A stretch of DNA of 64,000 bases from assembly GCF_014279815.1 (NCBI RefSeq), contig NZ_CP047941.1, positions 434,001-498,000 on the forward strand, read 5' to 3'. The notes beneath the pieces were generated by a model. That model ran no database searches and had not been told where the DNA came from. It saw only the letters and a list, made by a program, of their open reading frames with translations. Source of the DNA: Synechococcus sp. NOUM97013 (GTDB lineage Bacteria; Cyanobacteriota; Cyanobacteriia; PCC-6307; Cyanobiaceae). Made by a program: the position numbers and the translations under genes. Numbering within the stretch: position 1 is the stretch's first letter; each line of letters opens with the position of its first letter. This document shows positions 28,724 through 39,475 of the stretch, piece after piece.

Positions 28724-29842
28724 TTAGCTTTTTCTCATCCCGTTTCTCAAGTGATCGGCGTTGAGAATCTGGGAGCGTTGGCGCCAGCCTCCTTCGAAGG
28801 CATCCAGGTGAGTGGCGCTCACAAGGCACTGATGCGTGTCCCCAACGGCCTCTAGCAAGGCCAGCTGCCGGCGTGGATCGAGTTCCGCCAGCACGTCATC
28901 CAATAGCAGCAGTGGAGGGTGTCCGCACAATTCACCCACCAGCTCCAGTTCGGCCAGCTTGAGAGCCAACACGATGGTTCTCTGCTGACCTGCAGAACCG
29001 AAGCGACGTGCAGCCGTGCCGTTCAGGACTAACTCCACCTCATCGCGGTGGGGACCCACCCTGCAGCTTCCAAGTCGTTCCTCTTCCGGGCGTTGTCGTC
29101 GTAACTGCTCTTCTATCGAGAGACGCCAGGGTTCTTCTGCCTCTTCACCGTCCAAGCTGCTGCCGGGGGCGTAGCGAAGCTCCAGCTGCTCCTGCCTGTC
29201 ACTGAGGCGTTCTTGCCAGGCCGCCGCCAGGGGTTCAAGCCTGGCCAGCGCGCGGCGCCTGCGCCGGTGGATGCGTGTGCAGACCAGCGCCATCTGGGTG
29301 TCGAAGCTGTCCAGCAAGACCTGTTGTTCCGATGAGGATCCGAGCCCACCGCGGCGCCAGAATTGACTGCGTTGACGCAGCAGCCGGTTATAGCGACCGA
29401 TCAGATCGGCATAAATCGGCTCAAGCTGGAGCACCACCCGGTCCAGCCACTGCCGTCTGAGGGCGGGCTCGCCTCGCACCAGATGCAGATCAAGGGCACT
29501 GAAGCCCACACAGCGCAGTGGCCCCACAAGGTCCATCTGGCGCTGCAGCACTTTGCCGTTGCGTTTGGCTTGGCGTCCGCCTTTGCGCCTGATTTCCAAC
29601 TCGACCTGCTCATCGTCATGACAGGTGGCCTTGAGCAGGGCACGTGAGGCATCCCAGTGGATCAGATCCGCGTCTTGGCTGGAGCGATGGGAGCGAAGAC
29701 TTCCCAGCAGTTCAACGGATTCCAGCAGGTTGGATTTGCCGATGCCGTTGCTGCCGATCACAAGCAGGCGCGGCGCATCAATCTCCAGCTGCAGCTGGCA
29801 GTGGTTGCGGAACTCCTGCAGTTCGAGCCGGAGAAGCCGAAT
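28724..29842 (-). CDS. recF: DNA replication and repair protein RecF
   Basis: SMC-like ATPase that helps load RecA at single-strand gaps. Walker A is [13 protein letters not shown], the signature and Walker B are [19 protein letters not shown] and [12 protein letters not shown]. The first conserved strand ([18 protein letters not shown]) lies upstream of the first GTG (29761). In that frame the only plausible start between it and the stop at 29864-29866 is ATT at 29842, which gives 372 aa. A start at 29761 would remove the first beta strand. The start is inferred and unusual. Confidence 0.88.
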   Translation of the reverse strand: MRLLRLELQEFRNHCQLQLEIDAPRLLVIGSNGIGKSNLLESVELLGSLRSHRSSQDADLIHWDASRALLKATCHDDEQVELEIRRKGGRQAKRNGKVLQRQMDLVGPLRCVGFSALDLHLVRGEPALRRQWLDRVVLQLEPIYADLIGRYNRLLRQRSQFWRRGGLGSSSEQQVLLDSFDTQMALVCTRIHRRRRRALARLEPLAAAWQERLSDRQEQLELRYAPGSSLDGEEAEEPWRLSIEEQLRRQRPEEERLGSCRVGPHRDEVELVLNGTAARRFGSAGQQRTIVLALKLAELELVGELCGHPPLLLLDDVLAELDPRRQLALLEAVGDTHQCLVSATHLDAFEGGWRQRSQILNADHLRNGMRKS

Positions 29843-29903
29843 CGGTCCGGGTGCGGCGTGTGGCTAAGGTAACTGTCTCGCGGTTGATCTCACAGCCAAG
29901 CGG

Positions 29904-29977
29904 GGGCATGTAGCTCAGTTGGATAGAGCATCAGATTCCGGTTCTGAGGGTCGGGGGTTCGAGTCCCTCCATGCTCG
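29904..29977 (+). tRNA. tRNA-Arg (CCG anticodon)
   Basis: 74-nt cloverleaf. Acceptor GGGCATG pairs with CATGCTC (29970-29976) with one G-T wobble, and the discriminator is G29977. The anticodon stem TCAGA/TCTGA encloses loop TTCCGGT, giving CCG. The T-arm has GGTTCGAGTCC. CCA is not encoded. It lies between the divergent start of recF and the convergent end of the GNAT gene. Confidence 0.97.
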
Positions 29978-29997
29978 TATTCAGAGAGGTTGTTCGC

Positions 29998-30459
29998 TCA
30001 GCGAAGCCTCAGCCCCATGGCTCTGATCCCTCCAGGATCGAGCAGAAATCCCTGCGACTTGATCGCGTCTAAGGCCTGGACCGGTGCGGAAATGGAAATG
30101 CTGCATCCCGGCAGGTCGCGACGCAGGCACGCCAGGGATCGATGCACGAGCGCCTTGAGCAGCTTGGGCTGATCCTCTCCAGGGGCCGCGGCCAGATTCC
30201 AGAGGTTGGCATTGAGGGCCTGATCGCTGGTGGCTCGGACGAATCCGACCAGTCGCTGCTCTTCCTGATCCAGGATGCAGAGATGCCAGAGGCTGCGTTG
30301 CAGCGCCAGGGGCCAGCGTTCCACTGGATGCGGTTGGTCACCGCACGCCTGCAACAGCGCGTTGATGCAGGCGCCATCGGGAACATGTTCCATGCTGAAG
30401 CGGTAGCGCTCCGGCAGGCGTGGGACGGCAGCTTGTTGGCGAAAAGGAAGTAGTCCCAC
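29998..30459 (-). CDS. GNAT-like acetyltransferase
   Basis: 153 aa from a GTG at 30459, directly abutting the ppc stop. The central LVGFVRATSDQALNANLWNLA and following segment fit the beta4/alpha3 region of GNAT proteins, although the acetyl-CoA loop is not classic. It belongs to a family conserved in cyanobacteria; the substrate is unknown. It is the last gene of the trpE-gshA-ppc transcription unit, to judge from the zero spacing. Confidence 0.65.
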   Translation of the reverse strand: MGLLPFRQQAAVPRLPERYRFSMEHVPDGACINALLQACGDQPHPVERWPLALQRSLWHLCILDQEEQRLVGFVRATSDQALNANLWNLAAAPGEDQPKLLKALVHRSLACLRRDLPGCSISISAPVQALDAIKSQGFLLDPGGIRAMGLRLR

Positions 30460-33400
30460 TTAGCCGGTGTTGCGCATGCCGGCGGCGATGCCGTTGATGG
30501 TCAAGAGAGCGCCGCGAAGCAGTTCGCTCCGGCTGTAGGTGCGTCCGTCTCCATCGCTGGATGACTCACTCATGGGCGGCTGGCGGTTCTGATCCCTCAG
30601 CCGCTTGAGCAGAGCCACCTGGAGGAAACCGAGCGGCACGATCGTGCGGTTGCGCAGGCCAACGGAGAGCTGCAGAGCGGGATCGGCATCCAGCAGCCTT
30701 TCCTGCCGAGTGATCTCCAGCACCAGGCGTCTAGTCAGGCTGTATTCCTCAGCGATGGTGGTGTAGATGCGCTCGAAAGCTTCACGATGCTCGGCGCTCC
30801 CGAGGCTGCTCACGTAGTGGCGGGCCAGGTCGAGATCCACCTTGGAGAGAGTCATCTCCACTTTGGAAATCAACATGCGGAAGAACGGCCAGCGCTGGTG
30901 GAGCGTGCGCAACAACGACAGCTGATCCGGATCAGCCTCCAGTTCCTCGCTGAGCGCGGTTCCGACTCCGAACCAGCTGGGGAGGAGGAAGCGGCTCTGG
31001 GTCCAGCCGAACACCCAGGGAATGGCGCGGAGGCTGGAGAGATCTCTGGCCCCCGATTTGCGTCGCGCGGGTCGACTGGAGATCTGCAACTTGCTGATTT
31101 CTTCGATTGGGGTCACCTGTTCGAAGAAGGCCACGAGATCGGGGTTGTCGTGCACCAGGGCTCTGTAGTGACGCCTGGAACACTGGGCCAACCGTGCCAT
31201 CAGGTCATTCCAACTGGGCGTTGCATCCAGTTGATTGGTCACCAGACTGTTCTGCACCACCGCGGTGGTGACGGTTTCGAGGTTGTAGAGCGCCAGTTCC
31301 GGCAGGCTGTATTTCGAAGCCAGCACCTCACCCTGCTCGGTGATCTTGATCCGACCCTGCAGGGTTCCGCTGGGCTGAGCCAGGATCGCCTGGTAAGCAG
31401 GGCCGCCTCCGCGGCCAACGGAACCGCCACGGCCGTGGAACAGGCGTAAGGCCACGCCGTTGTGGGAGGCCAGATCCTGCAGCGCAATTTGGGCTTTGTG
31501 AATTTCCCAGTTACTGGAGAGGAAGCCGGAGTCCTTGTTGCTGTCGGAATAGCCCAGCATCAGTTCCTGCAGCGGCAGGCCTTGGCCACCCACCCGCGGC
31601 AGCAGATCTCGGTAGAGCGGGGTCTGGAACAACTGCTCCATCACCTCTGGGGCCCGCTGGAGATCCTCAACGGTCTCGAACAGGGGAACCACCAGCAAAT
31701 CTGCGTGGCCGGCGGAGGGATCCACCAAGCCGGCTTCCTTGGCCAGCAGCAGTACTTCCAGCAGGTCGGACACGCTGTGACTCATGGAGATCACATACGT
31801 GCGACAGATGCGGCTGCCGAACTCGTCTTGAAGGCGATGCAGCATCCGGAACACATCCACGGTTTCCGCAGTGGTGGCGGACCAGTCCACGGAAGGGGGA
31901 ATCAGTGGCCGTCTTGTCTGCAGCTCCTGCAGCAGCCAGGCGACCCTCTCGTCTTCATTGAGATCGCCGTAGGCCTGATCAGGGTTCAGATAGCGACTGA
32001 GTTCGTCGAGGGCATCGCTGTGCCGGGTGCTTTCCTGACGGATGTCGAGACCTGCAAGGGAGAACCCGTAGATGTGCACCTGAGTCAGCAGGGTGTCGAG
32101 GGGTTCACAGGTGAGATCCGTGCTGACAAGGCTGGTGCGGATTAGCTCGAGATCGCTACGGAATTCAGCGACCGATCCGTAATGCAGGGCTTCGCTGGGT
32201 TGTGCATCTGGAGGGCAGGGCGCGAGGCCATCGGCAGGCGCGCGCCAGCCGGCATCCGCCAGCTGATCGTTCCGCAGTTGCGTGAGGCGCAGCCGTTCCA
32301 GCATGAAGCTGAGCTTGAGTCGGTAGGGCTCCAGGCGATAGCGAGTCGCGCGTTCCTCATAGACCTCTGGAAACCGCAGTCGGTCCATTTCGAGCGACTC
32401 CAGCAGCGGTGCACTTACCTGACTCCATTGCATGGAGATGCTCAGCTGGTCTCGCAGGTTCTGAACCGCGTTGACGTAGCGGTCCAGCATCAATTGACGC
32501 TGATAACAGGCCGTGCGCCAGGTGATGTCGGTGGTCACCGAGGGGTTTCCGTCTCGGTCGGATCCAACCCAGGAGCCAAAGGTGCAGAACGAAGAAGGCG
32601 GCAGCTGCACATCCGGGTAGCTGCTTGAGAGCGCCGTCGAGAGACGCCGCCGCAGCTGAGGCATGGCATCAAACAGCACCTGCTGGAAGTAGTGCAGGGC
32701 GTAGTCCACCTCATCCAGCACCGAGGGCTTGAACTGGTGCAGCTCATCGGTTCTCCACCAAAGCCGAATTTCTTCTTCCAGCTGCAGACGGATGCCGGAG
32801 GCTTCGGATGGGCTGGTGTCGGTTTTGGCTTCCAGTTGCTGCAGCAGGCTGGCAACACGCCTCTGTTTGTGCCGCACCGTGTGACGCACGATCTCGGTTG
32901 GGTGAGCCGTGAACACCAGTCGGATGTCCAGTTCCTGGAGAAGTGTTTCCAGCTGGTTGGGTGGGACGTTCAGGCGGCGCAGCCGTTCAAACAGCTCGCA
33001 GAACGTGGCGGGTTCGGTCTGGGTCGCGAGCGGTGGAGCGAAAGGGTCGATCTGGTCAATCAGTTCTTGGGAGCGGACAATGCTCTCCAGGTAGCTGTCT
33101 TCCTCGATGCGTTGCTCGAGAATGTTGACCAGCTGGAAATAGAGCGAGAACGCACGGGCTGCCGCAATCGCTTCGGACAGGTCCATGTCGCGGATGAGCG
33201 ACGCCACGCCACCGCTGTTCTGGTCGCTGCTATCCGGAACGCCAGGGTCGCTGAGCTGCTTCATGCGCAGCAGCCGTTCGGCTTGATCCGCAGGACACTC
33301 GCTGCGTAGCACTGTCTGCCAGAGATCCTCCACAAGGGCCAGTCGCTGCTGAAGCAGCTGACCGTTACCGGGGCACTCGGAGACCTCCGCCCTGGGCTGA

Positions 33401-33471
33401 TCGCTCGCAGGAATCGTTGCGGAGGATGAGGACATGGACAGCGGGCTGGGATCGGAAGTCGTCATGATCAT
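30460..33471 (-). CDS. ppc: Phosphoenolpyruvate carboxylase
   Basis: Anaplerotic fixation of bicarbonate onto PEP to give oxaloacetate. 1003 aa. Catalytic segments [37 protein letters not shown] and [20 protein letters not shown] are intact, and the C-terminus ends in NTG as in other PEPCs. The ATG at 33471 overlaps the gshA stop as ATGA, indicating translational coupling; a second ATG two codons later (33465) is possible. Confidence 0.98.
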   Translation of the reverse strand: MIMTTSDPSPLSMSSSSATIPASDQPRAEVSECPGNGQLLQQRLALVEDLWQTVLRSECPADQAERLLRMKQLSDPGVPDSSDQNSGGVASLIRDMDLSEAIAAARAFSLYFQLVNILEQRIEEDSYLESIVRSQELIDQIDPFAPPLATQTEPATFCELFERLRRLNVPPNQLETLLQELDIRLVFTAHPTEIVRHTVRHKQRRVASLLQQLEAKTDTSPSEASGIRLQLEEEIRLWWRTDELHQFKPSVLDEVDYALHYFQQVLFDAMPQLRRRLSTALSSSYPDVQLPPSSFCTFGSWVGSDRDGNPSVTTDITWRTACYQRQLMLDRYVNAVQNLRDQLSISMQWSQVSAPLLESLEMDRLRFPEVYEERATRYRLEPYRLKLSFMLERLRLTQLRNDQLADAGWRAPADGLAPCPPDAQPSEALHYGSVAEFRSDLELIRTSLVSTDLTCEPLDTLLTQVHIYGFSLAGLDIRQESTRHSDALDELSRYLNPDQAYGDLNEDERVAWLLQELQTRRPLIPPSVDWSATTAETVDVFRMLHRLQDEFGSRICRTYVISMSHSVSDLLEVLLLAKEAGLVDPSAGHADLLVVPLFETVEDLQRAPEVMEQLFQTPLYRDLLPRVGGQGLPLQELMLGYSDSNKDSGFLSSNWEIHKAQIALQDLASHNGVALRLFHGRGGSVGRGGGPAYQAILAQPSGTLQGRIKITEQGEVLASKYSLPELALYNLETVTTAVVQNSLVTNQLDATPSWNDLMARLAQCSRRHYRALVHDNPDLVAFFEQVTPIEEISKLQISSRPARRKSGARDLSSLRAIPWVFGWTQSRFLLPSWFGVGTALSEELEADPDQLSLLRTLHQRWPFFRMLISKVEMTLSKVDLDLARHYVSSLGSAEHREAFERIYTTIAEEYSLTRRLVLEITRQERLLDADPALQLSVGLRNRTIVPLGFLQVALLKRLRDQNRQPPMSESSSDGDGRTYSRSELLRGALLTINGIAAGMRNTG

Positions 33472-34616
33472 CCCAAAGCGCGTTCAGCCGAGACACAAAC
33501 ACCACGCATCTCTTCGTCCCGCATGGCGCTGATACTGCCTCTCAGCATCGCTTCAACTGTTTGTCCGCGATGAATGCCATCCAGCCAGCGCATGGACTGA
33601 TTGCCGTTCATCAGAATGGATTGAAGCGGTTGAAGCTGCTCATGCAATCCCAGCTCATGGGCGAGTGGGGTCACCGAGGCAATCAGTTGCTTGAGCCAGT
33701 CTCGGCAGGAGCGCTCATGGCCGTCATGCCAGTCACGGAGCGTGGCTTCGAGGCTTGACTGCGCCGCGGCCCGGTCGTTGTCCATGCTCAAGAGTTCCAG
33801 ATCTTCAAGGCTGAGGCTGCTGCTGTGCAGAGGGTCATGGGTCTGGGGGTCACGCAACACCTGCTGCACGCGCAGTTCAAGCAGAGCGGTCACGGCCAGC
33901 AGCACTTCGGGATCTGTAATCAGATCACAGATGCGCAGTTCCAGTCGGTTCAGCTGATGGGGGCGATCCGGTCCATTGGCACGAACCGATGTCCACAAAT
34001 GTCGAACGTTGTGCATGGTGCCGGCATCGATCTGGGCTTCGGTCCAGGAGATGAAGTGCTGGTGATCGCGGAAGAGCGGCACGCGGGCTGGTGTCAGGGG
34101 GAATTGCAGCCATCGCTGGGAATGGGCGCCAGTGACCTGGCCGTTCAGGAAAGGCGAGCTGGCACTGAGCGAAAGAAGCAGCGCGGCTTCACAACGCACG
34201 AGACGCAGAGCTGCGAACAGGTCATTCGGGTCGTCAATGCCCAGATTGACGTGAACGCTGGCCGTGACCACCGCGGTCCCATAGGTGGCCTCAATCAGGG
34301 CGTGGTACGGGTTATTGGGATCGGAGCGTTCGAAATGCTGGGTGTCTCCGAGGCTCAGCGTGCTTCCAGGCAACAGCGTGAGGTCCTGATCCATCAGCCA
34401 GCGGCGGAGTTGGCGTCGTGGTGACAGCAAGGCTTCCGAAAGCCCTTCGTAGTCGGCTTGGGGAGCCGTCACGTACTCCAGATTGCGATGGTCCGGCTCC
34501 GTGACGAACCCTGTCAGCTCTTGTTTGGCACGTGCCGCAACGCCGACATTGCGCCCGTCTTCACGGCCGGTGAACAGCTCCACTTCGAATCCCTTCAGCA
34601 GGCGATCACTGCTCAT
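33468..34616 (-). CDS. gshA: Glutamate-cysteine ligase, cyanobacterial type
   Basis: First step of glutathione synthesis. 382 aa, matching the cyanobacterial GshA family, which is distinct from the E. coli enzyme: [20 protein letters not shown] at the N-terminus, [15 protein letters not shown] and RLELRICDL in the body. Its start overlaps trpE and its stop overlaps ppc, both as ATGA, so the three genes are translated from one message. Confidence 0.92.
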   Translation of the reverse strand: MSSDRLLKGFEVELFTGREDGRNVGVAARAKQELTGFVTEPDHRNLEYVTAPQADYEGLSEALLSPRRQLRRWLMDQDLTLLPGSTLSLGDTQHFERSDPNNPYHALIEATYGTAVVTASVHVNLGIDDPNDLFAALRLVRCEAALLLSLSASSPFLNGQVTGAHSQRWLQFPLTPARVPLFRDHQHFISWTEAQIDAGTMHNVRHLWTSVRANGPDRPHQLNRLELRICDLITDPEVLLAVTALLELRVQQVLRDPQTHDPLHSSSLSLEDLELLSMDNDRAAAQSSLEATLRDWHDGHERSCRDWLKQLIASVTPLAHELGLHEQLQPLQSILMNGNQSMRWLDGIHRGQTVEAMLRGSISAMRDEEMRGVCVSAERALG

Positions 34617-36145
34617 GCCTGGGAATCCTCGAGACAGGCCAGTGCCGTCAGCATTCCTCTGGCTTTGTTCAGAGTCTCCTGGAACTCCGATTCAGGTTGG
34701 GAGTCAGCGACGATTCCAGCTCCTGCCTGCACATGCAGTGTCCAGCCGCCACTCTCTTTGGGCTGAACCACCATGGTTCGAATCGTGATGGCAGTGTTCA
34801 GGGCACCGGCGAGGTCAACGGAGCCATACACGCCGGAATAAGGACCTCGGGCATCAGGCTCCAACTTGTGAATCAACTGCATGGCACGGATCTTTGGAGC
34901 GCCGCTCACGGTGCCGGCAGGGAAGGACGCCATCAGCAGATCCCAGATGTCCTTGCCTGGAGCCAAGCGCCCTTCCACTTCGCTGACGATGTGCATCACG
35001 TGGGAATAGCGCTCGATCACCATCAGGTCTCCGACGGAGACCGAGCCTGGTGCGCAGACTCTGCCGAGATCATTGCGACCCAAGTCCACGAGCATCACGT
35101 GTTCGGCACGTTCCTTGGGGTCGGCAAGCAGGTCGGCTTCAAAATTGCGGTCTTCCACCGGGTTCGCACCACGGGGGCGGGTGCCCGCAATGGGACGGAG
35201 CACGGCACGGATCCCGCCTTGATCAGGCTCCGCCTTGACCATCACTTCCGGGCTGGAGCCAATCAGCTGCCAGTCGCCGAAATCGAAAAAGGCCATGTAC
35301 GGCGATGGATTGATCATCCGCAGACTGCGGTAGAGATCCAGCGGAGGGTGGCTCACATCCGCACTCAAGCGCTGGCTGATCACCAGCTGGAAGGCATCCC
35401 CTGCAGCGATGTGCTCCTTGGCGGTATCGACGGCTTGATGGAAGTCCTCTCGCGTTCTGTTGCTGGCCGTCGTGGGTGAGTTGCCACGATCCGGCAACCA
35501 GTTCAAGGGTCGAACGGGAGGCAGTGGTGCCGCCATGCGTTCACGCAGGGCATTGATTCGCGCCATCGCGCTGTCCCAGGCCTCTTCAGGGCTGGATGAA
35601 GCGCCACGCTCACCACTTAAATCGCCGTAGGCAACGGCGGTGATCAAGCGTTTCACCTGATCGAAGATCAAGATGCTGTCCATCAGCATCCAGACGCCAT
35701 CAGGGGGCGATCCGTCCGCCGGTTGGTGAACGGGAACTGTGGGTTCGATCCAGCGGATCAGTTCATAGCCCCACATTCCATACAGCTGGCCGAGGGGGGG
35801 GAGGCCGGGAAGTGAGGTCGGGATATAAGGACTGAGGCAAGCACGCAGGCAGTCAAAGGGATTGCCCGAGAAGGTCTCCCGATGACCATCGCGCCACACA
35901 CGCTGCAGGCCTTGGGGCCCTGCCGACAGTGTCCAGAGCGGGTCACAGGCCACCACACTCCATCGACCAAGCGTTTCACCGCCTTCAACAGATTCGAGCA
36001 GAACACCTGGAGGTCTCCCGTCGCCAACCTTGAGCCAGGTGGTGAGTGGCGTTTCCAGATCCGCTGGCCAACTACAGGCGACGGGGATCAGGGTGGAACC
36101 CGATTCGGCGGATTCCAGGAAAGCTTTGCGGTCGGGACTGAGCAT
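34613..36145 (-). CDS. trpE: Anthranilate synthase component I
   Basis: Converts chorismate to anthranilate with the TrpG amidotransferase. 510 aa. The N-terminal LLES element (GVLLESVEGGETLGRWS) is the tryptophan feedback-binding motif. Catalytic-core motifs are LLADPKERAEHVMLVDLGRN and AGAGIVADSQPESEFQE. It is the first gene of the trpE-gshA-ppc unit and lies downstream of psaD on the same strand. Confidence 0.96.
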   Translation of the reverse strand: MLSPDRKAFLESAESGSTLIPVACSWPADLETPLTTWLKVGDGRPPGVLLESVEGGETLGRWSVVACDPLWTLSAGPQGLQRVWRDGHRETFSGNPFDCLRACLSPYIPTSLPGLPPLGQLYGMWGYELIRWIEPTVPVHQPADGSPPDGVWMLMDSILIFDQVKRLITAVAYGDLSGERGASSSPEEAWDSAMARINALRERMAAPLPPVRPLNWLPDRGNSPTTASNRTREDFHQAVDTAKEHIAAGDAFQLVISQRLSADVSHPPLDLYRSLRMINPSPYMAFFDFGDWQLIGSSPEVMVKAEPDQGGIRAVLRPIAGTRPRGANPVEDRNFEADLLADPKERAEHVMLVDLGRNDLGRVCAPGSVSVGDLMVIERYSHVMHIVSEVEGRLAPGKDIWDLLMASFPAGTVSGAPKIRAMQLIHKLEPDARGPYSGVYGSVDLAGALNTAITIRTMVVQPKESGGWTLHVQAGAGIVADSQPESEFQETLNKARGMLTALACLEDSQA

Positions 36146-36174
36146 GTCGAAATCGTCAAAACCGACCGCAGACC

Positions 36175-36204
36175 ATCATGCCGGGTGATTGCCCGGCGTG
36201 ATGG
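36175..36204 (-). terminator. Hairpin downstream of psaD
   Basis: Arms CATCATGCCGGG (36175-36186) and CCCGGCGTGATG (36193-36204) form a 12-bp stem with one G-T pair around a 6-base loop. It lies just after the psaD stop on the minus strand. A TTTT follows only about a dozen bases later, so it may act as a partial terminator or as a 3' stabiliser of the abundant psaD mRNA. Confidence 0.45.
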
Positions 36205-36220
36205 CTGGGTGATTAGGCGA

Positions 36221-36652
36221 TCAGGAGTCGAAGGTGTTGCGACCGCTGAACTTGATTTTGGCGGGATCGGTGTTCTGACCGATGCGACGAGCGTTGTGCC
36301 CCACCATGGAACGTCCCTCGTTCACTTTTTCGGGGAAGACGCCGTCTGCAGGATGCAGGAACTCGGTGTCACCACCAGGGAAGATCCGATAAATCTTGTA
36401 GTCCTCGATCCGGGGCTTGAACTTGGTGCGGAGCTGGGTTCCGAGCGCCAGGCATTGCTCTTTACGAGCGAAATACATGATGTTTTCGCCTGAGTTCATC
36501 ATGGCTGCCCCGCCAGTGGGGAGTTCGAACGCCTGGTCAGCGTTGCTGCTCCAGGTGATCGCATACTTCTCTTCCGTCTCAGCGGAGTTCAGAAGGCCGC
36601 CGGTGCTGCCAATGAACTGTGGAAGCTGTCCTGTCAACGCCGTTGATGCCAT
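36221..36652 (-). CDS. psaD: Photosystem I subunit II (PsaD)
   Basis: Stromal-side PSI subunit that docks ferredoxin and stabilises PsaC. 143 aa from the ATG at 36652 ([20 protein letters not shown]). The basic ferredoxin-interacting region [20 protein letters not shown] and the C-terminal [20 protein letters not shown] are conserved. The upstream in-frame extension to 36751 is not family sequence. trpE lies downstream, beyond a strong hairpin. Confidence 0.97.
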   Translation of the reverse strand: MASTALTGQLPQFIGSTGGLLNSAETEEKYAITWSSNADQAFELPTGGAAMMNSGENIMYFARKEQCLALGTQLRTKFKPRIEDYKIYRIFPGGDTEFLHPADGVFPEKVNEGRSMVGHNARRIGQNTDPAKIKFSGRNTFDS

Positions 36653-36744
36653 GGCTGTCCTCGGGAGATCGGAGTGCCGATATGGCTGGAAAGTAGCAAA
36701 TGATTTGGTGCGAAATCCTCTTCCGGCAAGGACCTTCACACCCG

Positions 36745-38151
36745 TCAACAATGACTTGCGATCGGAAAGAAAACGGTCAGTCCTTGATCCCGGCGCTGAG
36801 TGAGGCGACCACCCAGTCGTTCGAGCAGGTCTCGAGTGGCGTTCTGGCTGAGTTGCAGGCCTCCTGTGCTCGTGTTCCAGCTGAGTACGGGGCCCAGTTG
36901 CTCCTGTGAAAGGTTGTCGCTCTCAAGGCTCTCGAGTTGGTCGGGAGTTCGACTGAGCAGCTGCAGTTTGAGCTTGGCGCCAGCGGGTTGCAGGGTGAGC
37001 GTGAGGCTGCTCCCCGCCGGCAGCCCGCGACTGCAGCGATCGATCAGGCCGCCCAGCATCGGTTCCAAGCGTCCAGGGTCACTCAGAACTGGAGACAGAT
37101 CCTGCTCAATCTTCAGCTCAAGGGTTAGTCCGCGGCGTTGAAGTTGTTGTTCCCAGCCTGGAGCGAGTGTCTGCAGCATCGCTCCAAGGTCGGTGCGCGC
37201 AAGGGCAGAGGGGCTTTCGGGTTGTCGCTGGAGTTCGGCAGCCTGAAAGATCAGCCCGAAGCGGTCGATCTGTTCGCTGCATTCGGTGTCGATCTGAGAG
37301 AGGCGATCCAGCACCTGCTCCGGCAGGTCTCGCCGTCTCAGCAGGGAGCGGATCAAGGTGCGAATCGTGGCAAGAGGGGTGCGCACCTCATGGGTGATCG
37401 CTTCCAACAAGGACAGCTCTGCATCGGCTTTGTCCGCGTTGGATTCAGCCCGCGGCTGATCTGAGCCGAGATCGCTGGCGCGGGCTGCCTGCAGCGTGAC
37501 GGTCGGAACCATGCCCGCCAGTCGCTCGGCCAGCTTCGGCCAGAACTGCATCGCAAGATCGCTGCTGCTCTGGAGAGGGCCCAGGAGGCGAATGGCCTGT
37601 TGGAGATCGTTGGCCTGGTCTGGCGCATCACGGCGCAGTCGCTGCTCCACGAGGGTCAGCACCTGGCCAAGGACGTCTGGCTCACTGCGCATCAGCAGCT
37701 GACGTTGGCCTTCTGCGCCGTAGAGCGCGAGGGCGACCTGCAGTTTCCCTGTGATCACGATCAGCAACGGGTCTTGACTGTCGGAGTCTTGAAGGGGCAA
37801 GCGCTGGAAGTGGTTGCAGGATGCGGCCGCTTCCGCCTCTGCATCAGGTTTGTGTCGTCGATCGGGCGGAAGCAGCGTCGACCTCTCAGCGGCGTGCAAG
37901 GCATCGAGGGCCTGCGGTGCCCAGACCCAGCCCTGAAACCGTTTCAGCAGGTCCGGTGAATAGAGGGCCGGAAGCGGTGCTGCCAGCCAGACTCCTCCGC
38001 TGGCATGCCCGTCGGATCCGAGAAGTTCCTGAAGCACTTCCAGGGCTGCCCACCAGAGTCGGCGGGCATTGGAATCGTTGGCGTGTCCCTCAGGAACATC
38101 CGCGGCCATGCAGGCATGGATCGACTGCAGCAGCGGTGTGGAGTCTTTCAA
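36745..38151 (-). CDS. Histidine-kinase-like protein with degenerate ATP-binding domain
   Basis: 468 aa, no membrane segment. A roughly 230-residue N-terminal region of unknown type precedes a dimerisation/phosphoacceptor helix with an intact H-box ([20 protein letters not shown], His near residue 253). In the HATPase part the N-box Asn is not recognisable ([17 protein letters not shown]) and no DxGxG G1 box is seen ([16 protein letters not shown]). Autokinase activity is therefore doubtful; it could be a phosphotransfer or scaffold protein. It overlaps rodA by ATGA and probably ends an mrp-rodA operon. Confidence 0.75.
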   Translation of the reverse strand: MKDSTPLLQSIHACMAADVPEGHANDSNARRLWWAALEVLQELLGSDGHASGGVWLAAPLPALYSPDLLKRFQGWVWAPQALDALHAAERSTLLPPDRRHKPDAEAEAAASCNHFQRLPLQDSDSQDPLLIVITGKLQVALALYGAEGQRQLLMRSEPDVLGQVLTLVEQRLRRDAPDQANDLQQAIRLLGPLQSSSDLAMQFWPKLAERLAGMVPTVTLQAARASDLGSDQPRAESNADKADAELSLLEAITHEVRTPLATIRTLIRSLLRRRDLPEQVLDRLSQIDTECSEQIDRFGLIFQAAELQRQPESPSALARTDLGAMLQTLAPGWEQQLQRRGLTLELKIEQDLSPVLSDPGRLEPMLGGLIDRCSRGLPAGSSLTLTLQPAGAKLKLQLLSRTPDQLESLESDNLSQEQLGPVLSWNTSTGGLQLSQNATRDLLERLGGRLTQRRDQGLTVFFPIASHC

Positions 38152-39473
38152 CGGATCAGGGCCCGTCTGGATCGTCTCGCCACTGAGAGACAGAGGCCGA
38201 GGGCGATGAAGTTCACGACCATGGCGCTGCGCCCGTAGCTCATGAAAGGGAGAGGAATGCCTGTGACGGGGCCCAGGCCGATCGTCATAAAGATGTTCAC
38301 CACAATCTGGAACATCAACATCGTGGCAACGCCGATCACTGCCAGAGATTCGAAGTCGGTGCGAGCTTTCCCTGAAATCTGCAGCAAACGCCCCATCAGC
38401 AGCGCGAAGCCGACAACTACCAAGATCGTTCCTAAAAAGCCCATTTCTTCGCCCAGTGCACTGAAGATGAAATCAGTGTGTTGTTCGGGAATGAAGCGCA
38501 GCTTTGTGAGTTGCCCTTGCAGCAGGCCTGTCCCAAAGAGTTCTCCGGAACCAATCCCCACCGTGCTTTGTAGGAGGTGATAGCCACCACCCAAAGGGTC
38601 CTTGGCCGGGTCGAGAAACAGCACGAGTCGATCGCGCTGATAATCCTGCAAGCCGTTTTGCCAGAGCCATGGAGTTACGACTGCAGCTGCGCTTTGAATC
38701 GCCAGAACCAAAGCCAACGCTGTTTTTTTCCAGGGAAGAGATCGGTAAGCGATCGCCAGGGTGAGCGGAATCCAGAGGGCCAGGCCCCAGGGGAACAGTC
38801 CTGCCACCAGCGCTGTGATCAAAGGTGAGAGCAGCAGAATGAGCCACTCAAACGGCATCCCTGACCAATAGAGCATCGTGAGCAGAAGCGCTCCGAAGAC
38901 AAGCGATGTTCCTAGGTCGGGTTGGATGAAGACCAGGAACCAGGGAATCGAGATCACGCCCAAAGGACGCAGCAGGTCGACTGGGCGTTCCACCGGGTGC
39001 CGATCAAGCACAGCTGCCAGTAAAAGAATGGCTGACAACTTTGCAAATTCCGAGGGCTGAATGTTGAAAGGTCCGATGCTGATCCAACGTTGGGCACCAA
39101 GGGCTGTAACCCCGATCATTCGAACAGCGATCAGGCTGATCACTGTGAAGATGTAGATAGGAAGCAATAAAGGCTTTAAACGCTCGAGCCTTAATTTGGC
39201 TAAAGAAAGTGCAATAAGGATGCCAAAAACAGCTGTCACAAGCTGCGACAACCACAGCTGGGTGTTCATGAATCGAAGAAGGCCTGTGAAGCTAAGGGAG
39301 AATGAAGACAATCCTTCCAATGCTTCTTGGCGCTCGATGCTGAGGATTAAAAAGCTGGAAATTGTCACCATTACGAGTGGCACACCCCAGAGAATCCAGT
39401 CGCGCTCTCGACCCTGCCGTTTCCCTGGCCGTCTGACCAAAGGCTGTCCGTTGAGGCCCACTCCGGACACCAT
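38148..39473 (-). CDS. rodA: Rod-shape peptidoglycan polymerase RodA (SEDS family)
   Basis: 441 aa integral membrane protein with about ten helices. SEDS marks include GAQRWISIGPFNIQPSEFAK, FIQPDLGTSLVF and the C-terminal GLGPVTGIPLPFMSYGRSAM. RodA polymerises lipid II during elongation with a class B PBP partner. The sequence fits RodA rather than FtsW. It lies two bases after mrp and overlaps the kinase-like gene by four bases. Confidence 0.93.
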   Translation of the reverse strand: MVSGVGLNGQPLVRRPGKRQGRERDWILWGVPLVMVTISSFLILSIERQEALEGLSSFSLSFTGLLRFMNTQLWLSQLVTAVFGILIALSLAKLRLERLKPLLLPIYIFTVISLIAVRMIGVTALGAQRWISIGPFNIQPSEFAKLSAILLLAAVLDRHPVERPVDLLRPLGVISIPWFLVFIQPDLGTSLVFGALLLTMLYWSGMPFEWLILLLSPLITALVAGLFPWGLALWIPLTLAIAYRSLPWKKTALALVLAIQSAAAVVTPWLWQNGLQDYQRDRLVLFLDPAKDPLGGGYHLLQSTVGIGSGELFGTGLLQGQLTKLRFIPEQHTDFIFSALGEEMGFLGTILVVVGFALLMGRLLQISGKARTDFESLAVIGVATMLMFQIVVNIFMTIGLGPVTGIPLPFMSYGRSAMVVNFIALGLCLSVARRSRRALIR

Positions 39474-39475
39474 GA

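Noticed and set aside
30787-32145. Long plus-strand frames opposite ppc
   Set aside because: Shadows of the ppc coding sequence; no start context and no similarity.
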